Source: Micrasema longulum (Eukaryota; Arthropoda; Insecta; Trichoptera; Brachycentridae). Taken from it: DNA of 64,000 bases. Where the stretch lies: NCBI GenBank assembly GCA_022494885.1, contig JAGVSM010004531.1:1-64000 (forward strand), in the 5' to 3' direction. Below are positions 32,406 to 43,484 of this stretch, piece after piece. The position numbers and the translations under genes were made by a program. The first letter of the stretch is position 1, and each line of letters starts with the position of its first letter. A model generated the notes under the pieces. That model was not told the DNA's origin and ran no database searches. It was given only the letters and a program-made list of their open reading frames with translations.

Positions 32406-33046
32406 TGGTGTTTATTTATATTTAAACTTAAAATATTAGAAATCAAACACTGATTTGAGTCTACTGAACACTTTATTTTATTTTTACTAATATAAAAACA
32501 AAAATTTCGTGACAATTGTTTCGCCTTGTTAGGGCATTTTCAAACGAATGCGAAGAATTTTTGAGATTAAAAAAAATACGACTTCATCATTTTAAAAAAT
32601 AAGAAAGATGTATCGTCCTGTATCCTATGTCGACTAGTGTGACATCACAGCCACACAAGAGTTAATAAGTGAAAGTTCCTATAGCGTACATTAAAGAACT
32701 GTTACATGTAAAACAGAACAAAGAACTAAAGAGCGCTAAAAATTAACAAATTTATGCCTTTTTTTTTTCTTCGTTTATTTTATTTAATACTTATTTGAAT
32801 GAGCTCGTAAGAACAATAAAAACGTCTAATTTTGGACGTTTTAAAGTAACTTCTAACTTATTTAAATATGTTTCAGTTTCGGTCGAAACTAGAACAGAAG
32901 CCGAAATCCGTTTTCTGTTCCGGTTTCGGCTGTAAATCTTATCTCGGTCGGTCATTTGGTCCAGTAGGCGCAAAACAAAAACATAAATATTAAACAAAAT
33001 ATGAAGTTTATATTTGAAGCACTAACTTCGTGGTTATTTATTATAA
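32406..33046. other. no supported feature
   Basis: A GTTTCGGTCGAAACTAGAAC and TGTTCCGGTTTCGGC repeat pair at 32874-32932 makes a local imperfect hairpin. No gene or shared repeat was identified. Confidence 0.35.
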
Positions 33047-33960
33047 TAAAATAAATAAAACAACTTTGTTTTTAACCACTAATTTATTTATTTTTTCCAC
33101 CGACCGGTTTCAAAGAAAACAAGCTTCTTCGTCAAGGTTTACATAACTGATGAATTGATTCCTATTTTATTTTTATCATATTTACTAAATACTACACGTG
33201 GACCCAATATATCGGGTCTTTTTTTACTTACAAGGGTGGTAATTTGATTTCAATATTTTCGAAGCTAGACAGGAGAGGACTAAAAGAAATATTGTTTTTT
33301 TGGTTATTATTTTTTTCATTTTCAACGTGAAGTACTTTTAATCTTATTGGGTCCACGTGTAGTATTTGGTGAACATGATACAACACGGACTATCTCTTCG
33401 TTCTAGTAACAAGAGAACCCTTTTAATACCCTGTCATCGCTCTAATTTTCTTGCCTCCTTTTTAACAGTAGTAGCCGCTCGATTGTGGAATAATCTACCC
33501 ACTAATCTTAGAGACGCCCCTTCTTTATTTACATTTAAGTCAAGATTTAAATGTCACTATCTATAAATTTAAATTGTTCCTTTATCCTTCTTCTTTCCTT
33601 CCCATCCCCTCTCCTCTCTTCATATTATAGTGTTATTTTTATATTTATTTTTGTTAATCTTTGCTTTTAATTTTTGTATAAAATTGTAAGATTCAATATG
33701 CCCATGTATTTATAATTTTCTTAAACTGAACGGTATGGGTAGGTTGGAAGAAATTGCCTTAAGGCAATATGCCCGCCCTTATATGTATATTTATTGTATA
33801 TGTATATAAAGTGTCAAATAAATATATATATAAAAAAAAAATAGGAATTAATTCATTAATTACGTAACGTAAACCTTGACGAAGAAGCTTGTTTGCTTTG
33901 AAGCCGGTCGGTGGAAAAAAAAATTAGTGGTTTAAAAAAGTTGTTTTATTTATTTTATAA
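33047..33960. mobile_element. Penelope-like foldback with inserted LINE
   Basis: Inverted arms of about 120 bp (33047-33170 and 33838-33960) share AACCACTAATTT, CACCGACCGGTTTCAAAG and GAAGCTTCTTCGTC-type blocks. Each arm carries a hammerhead-like string: TTGACGA, AG, an AAGC-type stem, then GAA(A/G)CCGGT. The motif lies at 33097-33140 on minus and 33873-33914 on plus. The core differs from consensus at its first base (T for C). An inner inverted pair (33187-33209 and 33345-33367) and a LINE end lie between the arms. Confidence 0.65.
33368..33837 (+). mobile_element. LINE 3' end inside the Penelope-like foldback
   Basis: The frame to 33566 contains HGLSLRSSNKRTLLIPCHRS and VAARLWNNLPTNLRDAPSLF, then FKSRFKCHYL and a stop, a jockey-like ORF2 C-terminus. 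The 3' UTR has GCCTTAAGGCAATATGCCC and ends in AAATAAATATATATATAAAA before the right PLE arm. Confidence 0.85.
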
Positions 33961-34209
33961 AACATAATGTTTTGAGGTGGTTCTGATTCAACTCTGCTAA
34001 TGCAGTAATTTAATGAATGGGAATAACAGTAAAATGATCTTATTGTTCGAAGAAAAACCTTGGCGAGTAAGGAAGTTTGTATTTCAAATTGGAATGAATT
34101 ATTCTAATTGCAAATTATAGAATAAAAACAACCACACAAATGAAGTAAACTCTAGATTACAATTTTAATTATGCTTTTTAGATACCATTGCGATATTTTT
34201 ATAGATTCC

Positions 34210-34450
34210 AAACTGCTGCGAATGTATTTATTTATTTGACGGACTTATGCGGTCCATTCTAACAACGGTAAATACAATTTCTTATAATAAATACAGGCAC
34301 TAATAAAATAAAATTCAATTAAATTAAATTAAGCTAGGACAAAAAAAATAAAATTACTACCTCAAGACAAGATCCGGTCTATCTTCGTGATGTTTTAAAT
34401 CTATTAAGACTTACACCAAAAAAGTCCAGATCTTGTCTCGAGTTTACAAT
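34210..34450 (-). mobile_element. LINE-c fragment, minus strand
   Basis: TTATTTATTTGACGGACTTATGCGG-type tail and AAGTCCAGATCTTGTCTCGA are the inverse of the LINE-c 3' region at 40080-40316 (GTCCAGATCTTGTCTTGATG there). Confidence 0.6.
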
Positions 34451-34459
34451 ACGACACAA

Positions 34460-34915
34460 TCGGGACATTGGTGCATGCAAGCCATGGTTTGAGTTCCTCC
34501 GAGGTATGCTCGGTTATAACAGTTTAAAGACCAGAAGGAATGCGTATTTAACTCCGCACTTCTTTCGATTGTTGCGCGGTATTATTTACAACCCTGAAAT
34601 TATGCGGAGCATTAGCTTTTATGTTCCGGATACTTACCTTCTACCAATATACAGGACCAACCTACTAATGGTTATGCCTGTCGGAATGGCTATCTCTATG
34701 TTGAACAATATTACTTTGGACATTGACATTTTTCACGTCTCTGGGGGAGTTTTTCGTTGCAAGATTCTCTTACTTTTTTAACATATTATTCTCAAGATAT
34801 TATGTATACTTATGTGTTATACCTAATTTTACCCTATTATTTTAACTATTTCTATATGTATGAATTGAGATATTTCATTTTGTAATGTACATATACATAA
34901 ATAAATAAATAAATA
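34460..34915 (+). mobile_element. LINE 3' end, RT C-terminal remnant
   Basis: The frame 34506-34781 (LGYNSLKTRRNAYLTPHFFR, FYVPDTYLLPIYRTN, NNITLDIDIFHVSGGVFRCK) matches the C-terminus of a jockey-like ORF2. The 3' UTR ends with an (AAAT)n run at 34890-34918. Confidence 0.75.
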
Positions 34916-35214
34916 AAATTGAAGTAATAAGATAACGCAGCAAACTCCGGTGACAACTGTCGTCAAGCGGAGGCGATACGGTTAGCCAGGCCATACTTTG
35001 AACATGCCTCCCGAGAGCCTAAATCTAATTTACAGGGCATTAATAATATTATTTGTGAATTTGCTTCTTACACATGAAATGTGACTCCACCGTATTTCCT
35101 TTTAATCCCAGCAGTATTTTGACACGGCATAATTGAATTTAAAGAATAGCCAAAACGTGAAACTACTATTTTACGAGAAGTTTAGTCGGCTTCAGTTTGA
35201 TGCGCGTACGCGGT

Positions 35215-35465
35215 TTTTGGGCCTCGATTATGATGGGAAGATAAAATTTATCTTCAATTTTTTCTACAAAGTAAAACTAAGTTTTCTGTATGAAAAATGG
35301 AATATGTTTACAATTTTTTTTTCTAAACATGTTCAATTACTGGTTACCGACGAAAATTTTTTGAATTTTCATACAAACTTACACACCTTCGTACATAAAT
35401 ATCGATATTAGTTTATACCGTCCAGATAAATACCGATGAAGATAGCCGTTCATAATCGCGGCCCA
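35215..35465. mobile_element. TIR-C element, copy 4
   Basis: GGGCCTCGATTATGATGGGA at the left and AATCGCGGCCCAGG at the right are the terminal pair; TTACTGGTTACCGACGAAAA is the shared interior block. The 92-codon frame at 35133 overlaps this repeat and is not a gene. Confidence 0.75.
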
Positions 35466-35999
35466 GGACTATTAAAATTATATGGTTTGTAAACATATTG
35501 AAGGGGGAAAAATCAGGAAATTAAACCTCAGTAGAATCATAAATCAACTTTTGAATTCCTTTGTTAATTTTAATAATTAATTACAACATATTAAGTAAAT
35601 ATCACATCCAATTAACATCCTTGTGTTCAAAATGTTGAATAATTTAATGGCAGATATAAATGTTATCGGAAGTATGTTGTTGAATGATTATCTTAGTTTT
35701 TTATATAAATTTTCGTATTTTTATTGGACCTCCCGCTGATGGTAATTACAGACTTAAGATTAATTATTCAAAAAAACTTTTAACGAAACAATAAATCTAT
35801 TAGTAAGGTGTTATGAATGTAGTAATAATTATTTTTATACTTGATAGTAGGTACCTACCTGCCTGCTACTCATGGTAAACTCTGTTGGTAGGTGGTACAT
35901 ATTTTAGAATAGATAAGTAGGTTAATAATTAACCTACGATATTCGAAATTGTATTTATATTAAAACAACCCTATTTTGTTTATTTAAACTAAACTAAAA
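35466..35999. other. no feature seen
   Basis: AT-rich. A GTAGGTACCTACCTGCCTGC stretch at 35847 has local symmetry but no known role. Confidence 0.4.
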
Positions 36000-36065
36000 A
36001 TACATATTTAAACTAAAGGCGCCTTCAAGTTTTCAAAATAACAGGTTGTATCAAAACCAGTCGAC
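36000..36065. repeat. 66-bp repeat shared with 50178-50240
   Basis: AACTAAAGGCGCCTTCAAG, then CAAAATAACAGGTTGTATCA, occurs here and, inverted, at 50178-50240 with few differences. It is a fragment of an unnamed dispersed element. Confidence 0.7.
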
Positions 36066-36172
36066 TTTATTAAAGTTATTAGATATTTAATAAGAATTTC
36101 ATGTTTCACCAATGGTGTAAAATCAATAGATTAGAACTAAATAGTAAAAAATGCAAAATAATGTCCATTTCA

Positions 36173-36997
36173 TAGAACAAAACAACCGATTTGCTTCGAG
36201 TACCTAATAGAAAACTCCAAAATTGATGTAGTGTTAGTCCACCAGAGATTTTGGAGTTTTTCTGGACTATAAACTGACATAGAACAAGCATATACATACA
36301 TAGAACGTTATATAGTAAATAAATCACTGAAATTACTTGGCTTCGTAAACAGAATATCCTCTGATTTTACTAATGTCCGCTCTATCAAAACTTTTTATTG
36401 CTCGACTGCTCGCCCTTTTCTAGAATATGCCTCCGTGGTCTGGTCTCCATTCTATATGAATCGCATAAATCTCATTGAATCAGTCCAACATCACTTTCTT
36501 CGAAAAGTAGCCTAGATGCTTGAACTAGAGAGAGGTAACTATTCATATGCTGATACTAGTATAGTCAATGTTAAATATTTCTAGTTTACATAAACGAACT
36601 AATACAAATATATACATATATTATTTTTTTATTGATTTCAATGAAATTATAATTTAGTTTTTTTTTCAATACTACTATATTTTACTATTATTGTATTGAT
36701 TTTAATGATACTATTATTTTGTATATTTGATAATGTATGAATCTAAATTTGTATAATTTATATTTAAATATTTTTATCTAAATATCTTTTTTACATTGTA
36801 TTCTTTGGAATTTAATTATGCCTTGTTTTTCTGGACTATTATTATATTGCATGTCACATGTCATTATAATAAAATCAAATTAATTTTAGTATGTATTTTT
36901 ACTATTAATTATTATGGCTTGACACGGGCATAGCCTAAAAATCTTTATAAGTTCATTAATATTTAAACAAGTGTAATTTTGAATGAATAAATAAATA
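36173..36997 (+). mobile_element. LINE-c fragment, copy 1
   Basis: The plus strand reads, with several stops, ENSKIDVVLVHQRFWSFSGL-type sequence, then KSLKLLGFVNRISSDFTNVR, then YCSTARPFLEYASVVWSPFY. It is nearly parallel to the copy at 39477. The 3' UTR has TTGACACGGGCATAGCC and ends AATAAATAAATA at 36985-36997. Confidence 0.75.
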
Positions 36998-38939
36998 TCG
37001 TTTCAGAATTCTACTTCAAAAACTAAAGTTTCTATTTTTTATCTTTGCCCTTCATAAATTGATTTGAATTGCGTATAAAAAAAGAGGCAGGTAATGGCTT
37101 AAACATTACTTATAAATTGTTCTTAAAATAACGATTGAGTGGTCATGTTTGTTTCTTGTATTTTATTTTTATTCTGACAACGTGTTATTATTTTAAACAC
37201 AACAATAATACCTACATAACTACTAATAATAAGCACGTTTCATTACTGAGCTATTTTCCACACATGACTCATATTTTACAATAAGTTTACTTGTGTTGTA
37301 GTTGATAATCAGCACTTTATTTACATAAATTGTAGCCATAAACAATAAAAAACCTCTTCAAACCAAACGTAAAAATATGTTTATAAAAGATAATCATAAT
37401 CATTCTTTTAACTAGTGTAAAAACGTGATTTTTAAAACTATTTTCTGTATTTTTAGAAGAAAATTTAGCAATTTTTTAAAGTGGGTACTTATTATTTTTT
37501 ATGTAAACGTTAGCCTTTTTTATAGCTTGTTAACGGTACGATTTTTCTTGAATGTTAATGGGGTCATTTCACAAAGCGAAAAACTTTCACAAACAAACTT
37601 ATATCTACTAGCTTCGTATACCCATGTATATAATATGTCATATTTTATTTTTACCAAACATATTAAACAACTTTACTGTTCTTTTATCGTGAGTAGCATG
37701 TTGTAGGTATAGAAATTTGGTTTGGACAGAAGCGACTTTTCTCTCCTCCGTCGTAATACGCACATGTTTTAAAAATACTTAATATTTATTGAAATTATGA
37801 CAGAAGAATTTTTTTCAATAATTTATTTCATTGTTTTTGCAATGCACGAAGGTTCTTTGTTTCAAGTCCCGATTAGCTAATAATTAATTTAATTAATTAA
37901 TGAATTAATTACTTTGTCGCTGCTTTTGCGCGTTATTGTTAAAAGTAAAATTGCAAATAGGTCCATACACAAATATCGTTTTATGCTTGTCACTACGTGA
38001 GTCTTGTCCAAAACTTCTTGGGAACATCATATTAAATTTTGTAAAGTATTTTTCCAAAATAAATATTATAAATAAAACTAAAATCGAGAAGGTTTACTTA
38101 TTTGGAGTTTCTGTTCTGTGGGTACGTTTTTTTCTCGTATAGAAAAACAGATTAGTAATTATAATAATATAAAAAATAAAATACAAAAATCGAGTGAAAC
38201 GGGTTTTAAAAGGTAAAAACAATCAAACGATTCTCCGTGTTTTGCGTGGGTGTCTAATGTTTTGTAAACATATAAATTTTTGTAAGATATTCAATGATAA
38301 GTCACCGTGGCAAATTGAGATAAAAAACGATAAAATTACTGGTTCCTTCATTCTCCATAATCTTTACTTCCTCATTCTGCCATTCTCTACATCGCGTACC
38401 TACTGCTAAACGAAAACTGCTAACCTCTATAAATTCTCAAACGTCCTATTTGCATTCCGCCATTTTAGAAATCGGAATATTTATCGGAAACTTGGTGATT
38501 AGAAAAACGTTTTTGCAATAAAAATTTGTTTACAGCATACATTATGGGTGAATAAATCTCGACGGTCCTTAATTGATTTTCCAGGAAATAATTGGTGGAG
38601 AACATTTACACAGGGTTAATGAGTATTCAGATATATTTTTATAATATTAATTGCACTCTTTTTGTATTTTTATTTTAGAAGCGCATCGATTTAATTTTAT
38701 AGCGGGTGTAGAAAAGCTACGTTTTTACTAAATGTGTTTCATTTAAGAGATTTATTTTTATTATAAGTGTACATAAATAGGTATTAAACAATGTAGATAT
38801 TAAATTTTCTTTAAATTAAACAAAATAATAATATTACGCCTACCGATTTCGAAAACAAAAGTGTTCCTTTATACTATACAACGTTATATACATATACTAT
38901 ACATATTATACTATAGAAAGTGCAACGTAAATGTGTAAA
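36998..38939. other. long AT-rich stretch, no gene supported
   Basis: Almost 2 kb without a recognised repeat. Frames of 93, 68 and 71 codons (37425, 37936, 38194) are present but have no motif and are compatible with chance. This is the largest blank in the window. Confidence 0.45.
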
Positions 38940-39300
38940 ATCGTTAATATTTAGAATTGGATCAAATTCTTTCATAATTAACTATTATGATCGTCTAGAG
39001 TACTTTCATATCTTCTGTTTAGAATTTAGAAGGATTATGGCTGGTTTGATATTCTTGCACAAATTAATATGCGTATGACAATGCTGTCTTTGCTGTGAGA
39101 AATTATAAAACCAACATTGGATTATTTTCCCATCTGCCAAGGATCCTCAGAACCATGAACAAAATCTCATTAAACCGTACTGTCGATGTGTTCCAACTGC
39201 AAAGGCAAGCATTCAAGAAGCAAGCGGTGTCGTCACTCCTGACTCGCGATGATACACTTGTCATGTCCGCCTAGATTATGCCATAATTATACCTTTGTAA
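38940..39300 (+). mobile_element. LINE-b fragment, copy 3
   Basis: The plus strand reads FHNINYYDRLEYFHIFCLEF-like sequence, then HLPRILRTMNKISLNRTVDV and KKQAVSSLLTRDDTLVMSA, with one deletion near 39070. It is the plus-oriented counterpart of 7536-8016 and 24080-24604. Confidence 0.8.
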
Positions 39301-39416
39301 ATTTATATAGAGTTTAAAATTGTTTAGATTAAGTGTTATTATATAAAATACTAACAACAGACGTTGCTCTGCCGACCGTTGCCAAAAGACTTTTCATTGA
39401 TAAGTAATAAGATAAG

Positions 39417-39476
39417 AAATAAAATAAAAACAATAATAAAATTTAACCAACAATGTCATACATATGAAACAAGGGA
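39417..39476 (+). mobile_element. LINE-d fragment, 60 bp
   Basis: AATAAAATTTAACCAACAAT, then GTCATACATATGAAACAAGG, matches 11634-11690 of LINE-d. It fuses without a gap to LINE-c at 39477. Confidence 0.7.
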
Positions 39477-40316
39477 TTTAAACCGATTTCCTTCGAGTAT
39501 CTAATAGAAAACTCCAAAATTGATGTAGTTAAGCCCATCAGAGATTTAGGAGTTGTTTTGGACTATAAACTAACATTCAACGAGCATATAGATAAAACAG
39601 TAAATAAATCACTGAAATTACTTGGCTTCATTAACAGAATATCCTCTGATTTTACCAATTTCCGTACAGTCAAAACTCTTTATTGCTCAACTGTTCGCCC
39701 TCTTCTAGAACATGCCTCCGTGGTCTGATCTCCATTCTATGTCAATCGCATAAATCAAATTGAATCAGTCCAACATCGCTTGCTTCGAAAAGTAGCGTGG
39801 ATGCTTGGACCTAGTCCAAGCATCCAAGTCCAAGCATCCAAGTCCAAGCATGGAGTCAATGTGAAATATTTCTAGTCTACTAAAACGTAGAACTAATATT
39901 GATTCCATATATTAATTCGATATACTAAATGGTATAATCGATGTTCCATCATTACTGGGACAAGTAAAATTCAATATTCCGACTCGTAGGTTGAGAAACA
40001 ATGAAGTACTGTTCATCAATCAGCATAGAACAAACAATGGCCTTAATTCTCTAATGACCCATCTTTGTCGTATTGTTAACTCAAGGTAAGATCTGGACTT
40101 TTTTAATTTAAGTTTACAGCGATTTAAACGAGCACTAAATAAATAGTCCAGATCTTGTCTTGATGCCCCTTATGTTTGTCAATGCTTTTTTTCTTCTTTT
40201 TATTAAATGTTTTGAACTATTCAAAAGAATAAAATAAAATACAATAAAAATTGTAATATTAAAACCCTATAAATTGTATACATGGACAATGTCCGTTAAT
40301 AAATAAATAAATAAAT
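39477..40316 (+). mobile_element. LINE-c fragment, copy 2, to 3' tail
   Basis: The frame reads IRDLGVVLDYKLTFNEHIDK, then KLLGFINRISSDFTNFRTVK, then VRPLLEHASVV with a stop at the W, then YVNRINQIESVQHRLLRKVA. This is the RT-thumb region of a jockey-like ORF2. A C-terminal piece is at 39990-40140. The tail has GGACAATGTCCGTTAATAAA and (ATAA)n at 40297-40316. A GTCCAAGCATCCAA tandem repeat interrupts it at 39811-39853. Confidence 0.85.
39811..39853 (+). repeat. 14-bp tandem repeat in LINE-c
   Basis: Three units of GTCCAAGCATCCAA lie where the LINE-c copy at 36173 has a single related sequence, so the expansion is local. Confidence 0.85.
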
Positions 40317-40373
40317 ACACTGCAATATAATATAAAAAGGCAGGTGCGAAAGTTTTCACGGTCACTGTTATTA

Positions 40374-40480
40374 ATATGTTTCTTTTTTGGGTGATACCGT
40401 GTGTGTTGGATTTGTTCCGACGTTTCGGCTACCATTGCAGGAGTCCAACACACACGGTATCACCTAAAAAAGAAACATAT
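40374..40480. mobile_element. Penelope-like tail foldback
   Basis: 37-bp arms (40374-40410 and 40444-40480) are inverted, including GGTGATACCGTGTGTGTTGG and its complement. The 33-nt loop on minus reads CTCCTGCAATGGTAGCCGAA then ACGTCGG. That matches the usual PLE-type tail (CTGANGA, short stem, CCGAAACGTC) with two core changes. Confidence 0.6.
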
Positions 40481-40668
40481 CAAAAAAAGACATGTTGTAA
40501 ATGTCGAATCAATGGAATTATTATTAATTTTACCTACATTATTTAGTAAATTTAATATGAGAAAACAAAAAGGTTAAAGTAATTATATCTAGTATATTAT
40601 ATATTATGTAGTCTTCTTAACCTATTTTCTGTAATCAATAAATGTTTGTAATAATAATAATATTTGGC

Positions 40669-40722
40669 TGATTTATATAGCGCCATTTTTGTAAAAAATC
40701 ACCTCAAGGGCGCTTTACAATT
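40669..40722 (-). mobile_element. CR1/L2-like 3' tail only
   Basis: TTATATAGCGCCATTTTTGT, then AAATCACCTCAAGGGCGCTT, is the inverse of the family tail. An AATAATAAT tail lies at its plus-strand left end. Confidence 0.75.
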
Positions 40723-41289
40723 GTATATCTAAACCTACATTCTAACTAAACTTAAGTGACATTTCCAGATTAATTAATTAATGTAATACTTTAAATGGCA
40801 CAAATATGTTCATTGAAAGATGTAAACGATATATTTATACGTAATGCAGGGTGCAGAGTGCAGGTATACTTTATACTCACTTCATTAAGTTGGAATCGAA
40901 ATAATAATAATACCTGTGATAAACTTATGTTTATATACCTTATGGTACCTAACCACCCTCTTCATTCAAGAAATGCGAGTAAGGAATTTCAGGCTTCATT
41001 TACCTTTGGGACGCGAGCATAGTAGTGCAATGAAGTATTAAACAAAAATTAAAAAGCCGAGAAAGTCTACGAATTTGAAAACAGCTCTCTATTTTTTTCG
41101 ATTACTATTTGTAATGTTGACTAGACCATTCTTTGAAATATAGGTACGTTTGAGGTCTAAACGAAGCTGAGGTATGTTCAATGTGCCCACAGGATTCAGA
41201 AAAGGGTTGTTCCTTTGTCAAGGTTTAAAAATCAACTCAATAATTTAGTGATTTTACGCTAATTTTATGCGTAGATATTTAATTTATTT
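40723..41289. other. no feature seen
   Basis: The 75-codon frame at 40795 has no recognised motif. Nothing else is supported. Confidence 0.4.
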
Positions 41290-41525
41290 TTTGCTTTATT
41301 ATCCATAAGATCTTAAGAACTAATATAAACTTTTAATAACATTACATTTTTTTTATCAAAATTTCTCAATAACATATTTTTTCAAATTAATTTTAGATAT
41401 TTCGATCTGTTCTATCTCCTTTATTTCTTCAGGTAACTCATTGTACAGCTTCAATCCCTTGTACAATGAGTTTTGAGATTCTGTTTTTCTCCTCATTGGT
41501 AATCTTATCTTTTTTCTATCCCTTA
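41290..41525 (-). mobile_element. LINE-d fragment, copy 2
   Basis: On minus: RLPMRRKTESQNSLYKGLKL, then YNELPEEIKEIEQI, and the 3' UTR with TATATTAGTTCTTAAGATC. It is parallel to 11640-11935. Confidence 0.8.
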
Positions 41526-41800
41526 TTTATTTATTTATTTATTAACGGACATTGTCCATTACCCGTATGCAGAGACAAAACTTCAAGTGAAGAAAGTACA
41601 TTCTAATTTCAAATGCAGAGAATAACCCGAAGGTGAAGACAATAGAATGTACTCTCCTCACCTTAAGGTTTGTCCCTGCATACGGGTATCAGTATACAAT
41701 TAATAGGGTTTAAATATTACAACAAAATAATAGTTTATAACATTAAACAAAGAAGAAAAGATGCTTGACAAACATAAGGGACATCATCGGGGTATTGTGC
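41525..41800 (-). mobile_element. LINE-c 3' tail, interrupted by a MITE
   Basis: TTATTTATTAACGGACATTG, then TCCAT, continues at 41690 with AGTATACAATTAATAGGGTT, matching the inverse of 40160-40316. The inverted-repeat element at 41556-41689 separates the two parts. Confidence 0.75.
41556..41689. mobile_element. small terminal-inverted-repeat element in LINE-c
   Basis: TACCCGTATGCAGAGACAAA at the left and CTGCATACGGGTA at the right form the ends; AAAGTACATTCTA and TAGAATGTACTCT continue the pairing inward. It splits a LINE-c tail whose intact form is at 40270-40300. 134 bp, no coding capacity. Confidence 0.85.
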
Positions 41801-41919
41801 TGTTATTATTAGGAAGTAATTAAGTTTTTTTTCCTGTATATACCTTCATTTATTTATTTATTCACTTCAATTAGTTTGTAGGAAACTCCTTGATAATTTT
41901 CCGAATGTTTGAGTTTACT

Positions 41920-42115
41920 ATTCACCATATTGATGTGCCATATACGTTTTTTTTTAAGAATTATTTTTTTATGTTTCTGATCCTATATTTGTGGTGATAT
42001 ACTCATGTGTCTGTGTCAACTAATTGCTGATCCCATCTCAACACAGGACTTTTAGTCCCATGGAATTGGGACTTATGTCTCAAATAATGTACAACAAACT
42101 TATGTATGTAAATAA
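41920..42115 (+). mobile_element. LINE 3' tail fragment
   Basis: ACTTTTAGTCCCATGGAATT, then GGGACTTATGTCTC, forms a hairpin and is followed by an AAATAAATAA tail, as in other LINE UTRs. The family is not determined. Confidence 0.4.
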
Positions 42116-42339
42116 ATAACTTAGAAAAATACCTGCTTGTATGGTTTTGCAAATTGAGATTTGAGAGAGAGCTGAGGGCTCTTTAGATAAAATCCATTTT
42201 ACTTATAAACGTTAACATACCTGAAATACTTAGAGCCCAATATGCATTGTCTATTTTTCATAAATCCTATGTTAATCCCAATGAAGCTAAAATACTCGTA
42301 GTCATTTATACTGAATGTGTTCTCCTGATTTAAATGGTG

Positions 42340-42714
42340 AGTAAACAAAGTTCAGCCCTACGGGGATTTGGATATAAAAAAATATTCTTACGCGCGGTAA
42401 AAATTATTACATTAAATTGTAACGCGAAGTTTCTTGAAAATGTATGAAAAAAAATTTTTTTAATAAGATCAAACTACTTTGAATGACGTTCCCCGAATTA
42501 ACCAATGATAAGAGAGTTGTGATAGATTTTCAGCATACGGTAAGCCAACTGACCAATTAGCAGAACTCATCGAGAATAAGGGGAAGAGAACTTGAGACGT
42601 AATTTCAAAAATACAAAACTTTAAAAAATCATAGCGCTGATCGTGCTATTTTTTTTAAATGGCTTAGTTTAATGGTCTATTAACAAATAAAAAAAAAAAC
42701 ATACTTCCTTATTG
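42340..42714 (-). mobile_element. TIR-A element, copy 4
   Basis: AAGTTCAGCCCTACGGGGAT at the left and TACTTCCTTATTG at the right are the reversed ends. The interior has ACCAATGATAAGAGAGTTGT and AATGGTCTATTAACAAATAA. The TGACGTCA core is lost (GAGACGTAATT here). Confidence 0.85.
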
Positions 42715-43149
42715 TCGACCCCTGAAAGGATATATTATATTTTTCTTCCAGAAGCAGATGACTCACGCTGCGGAATCCCAGTTATATTTTGAACCAATTT
42801 TTCACTCACACTACCTGCCACTACCCGCGACCCGCTACCAACCCCACAATGCAACATTATCAGGGTTGCCAAATAAGGAAAACGCAAAAAAATAATATTT
42901 TACAACTGGCACTGAAATTCATTATTCACACTTTGTTGGCAGATACCCTGAACAAGGACTAAGTTCTGCAATGGAACCAGTCAGGCAAGTTCTTTAGCCA
43001 AGAGATGCGTCTTCTACCTGCACTGCGTCTTCCTTCAATCCTTCCCTGTAGAATGATTTGTAAATCTTTATATTCTAACAATTAAACTTGAAAAACGAAA
43101 TAATTTTCTGGCAATTGGCGTAATAACAAAAGAAAACCGAAAACCAAGC
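42715..43149. other. unassigned stretch, partly GC-richer
   Basis: 42780-43060 is less AT-rich (ACTACCTGCCACTACCCGCG; GATGCGTCTTCTACCTGCAC) without an open frame I can assign. It is possibly a decayed LINE piece. Confidence 0.35.
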
Positions 43150-43370
43150 AATTGGTCTCGGGTTTGAATCCCGACGTGGTTGACATTAAATATTAGTTTG
43201 AATGTTTTATTTTGTTTTACAGTTCGTGGATCGGCGTACAGCGTAGGACTGATCACCACATCTTCATGTAAAAAAATTTATCAAGATACGCTGCTGATGG
43301 ACAATCATAGTACCTTATGCACTATAGTGATCTATTAGGTTCTGATAAGAGATTGATGATGACAATGAAG
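43150..43370 (+). mobile_element. tRNA-derived SINE type 2, 5'-truncated
   Basis: Starts at the B box (CTCGGGTTTGAATCCCGACG), continues GTAGGACTGATCACCACATC and ATCAAGATACGCTGCTGATG, and ends in a GATGATGACAATGAAGG run. It matches the complement of 46204-46420. Confidence 0.75.
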
Positions 43371-43484
43371 GCAGGTAACATAATACATGTCAAAAATAAC
43401 TGTTTTACTAAAAAGTCTTGCTTAAATTATACATTTTAAGTCAAGTGATGTTAAGTCAATATGCACTGTGATTTCGTTCATAGT

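Noticed and set aside
35133..35411. 92-codon frame
   Set aside because: Covers a TIR-C copy; other copies do not keep the frame.
37425..38409. Series of short plus-strand frames in the largest blank
   Set aside because: Low-complexity AT-rich composition, no motif, no shared copies, frames unrelated to one another.
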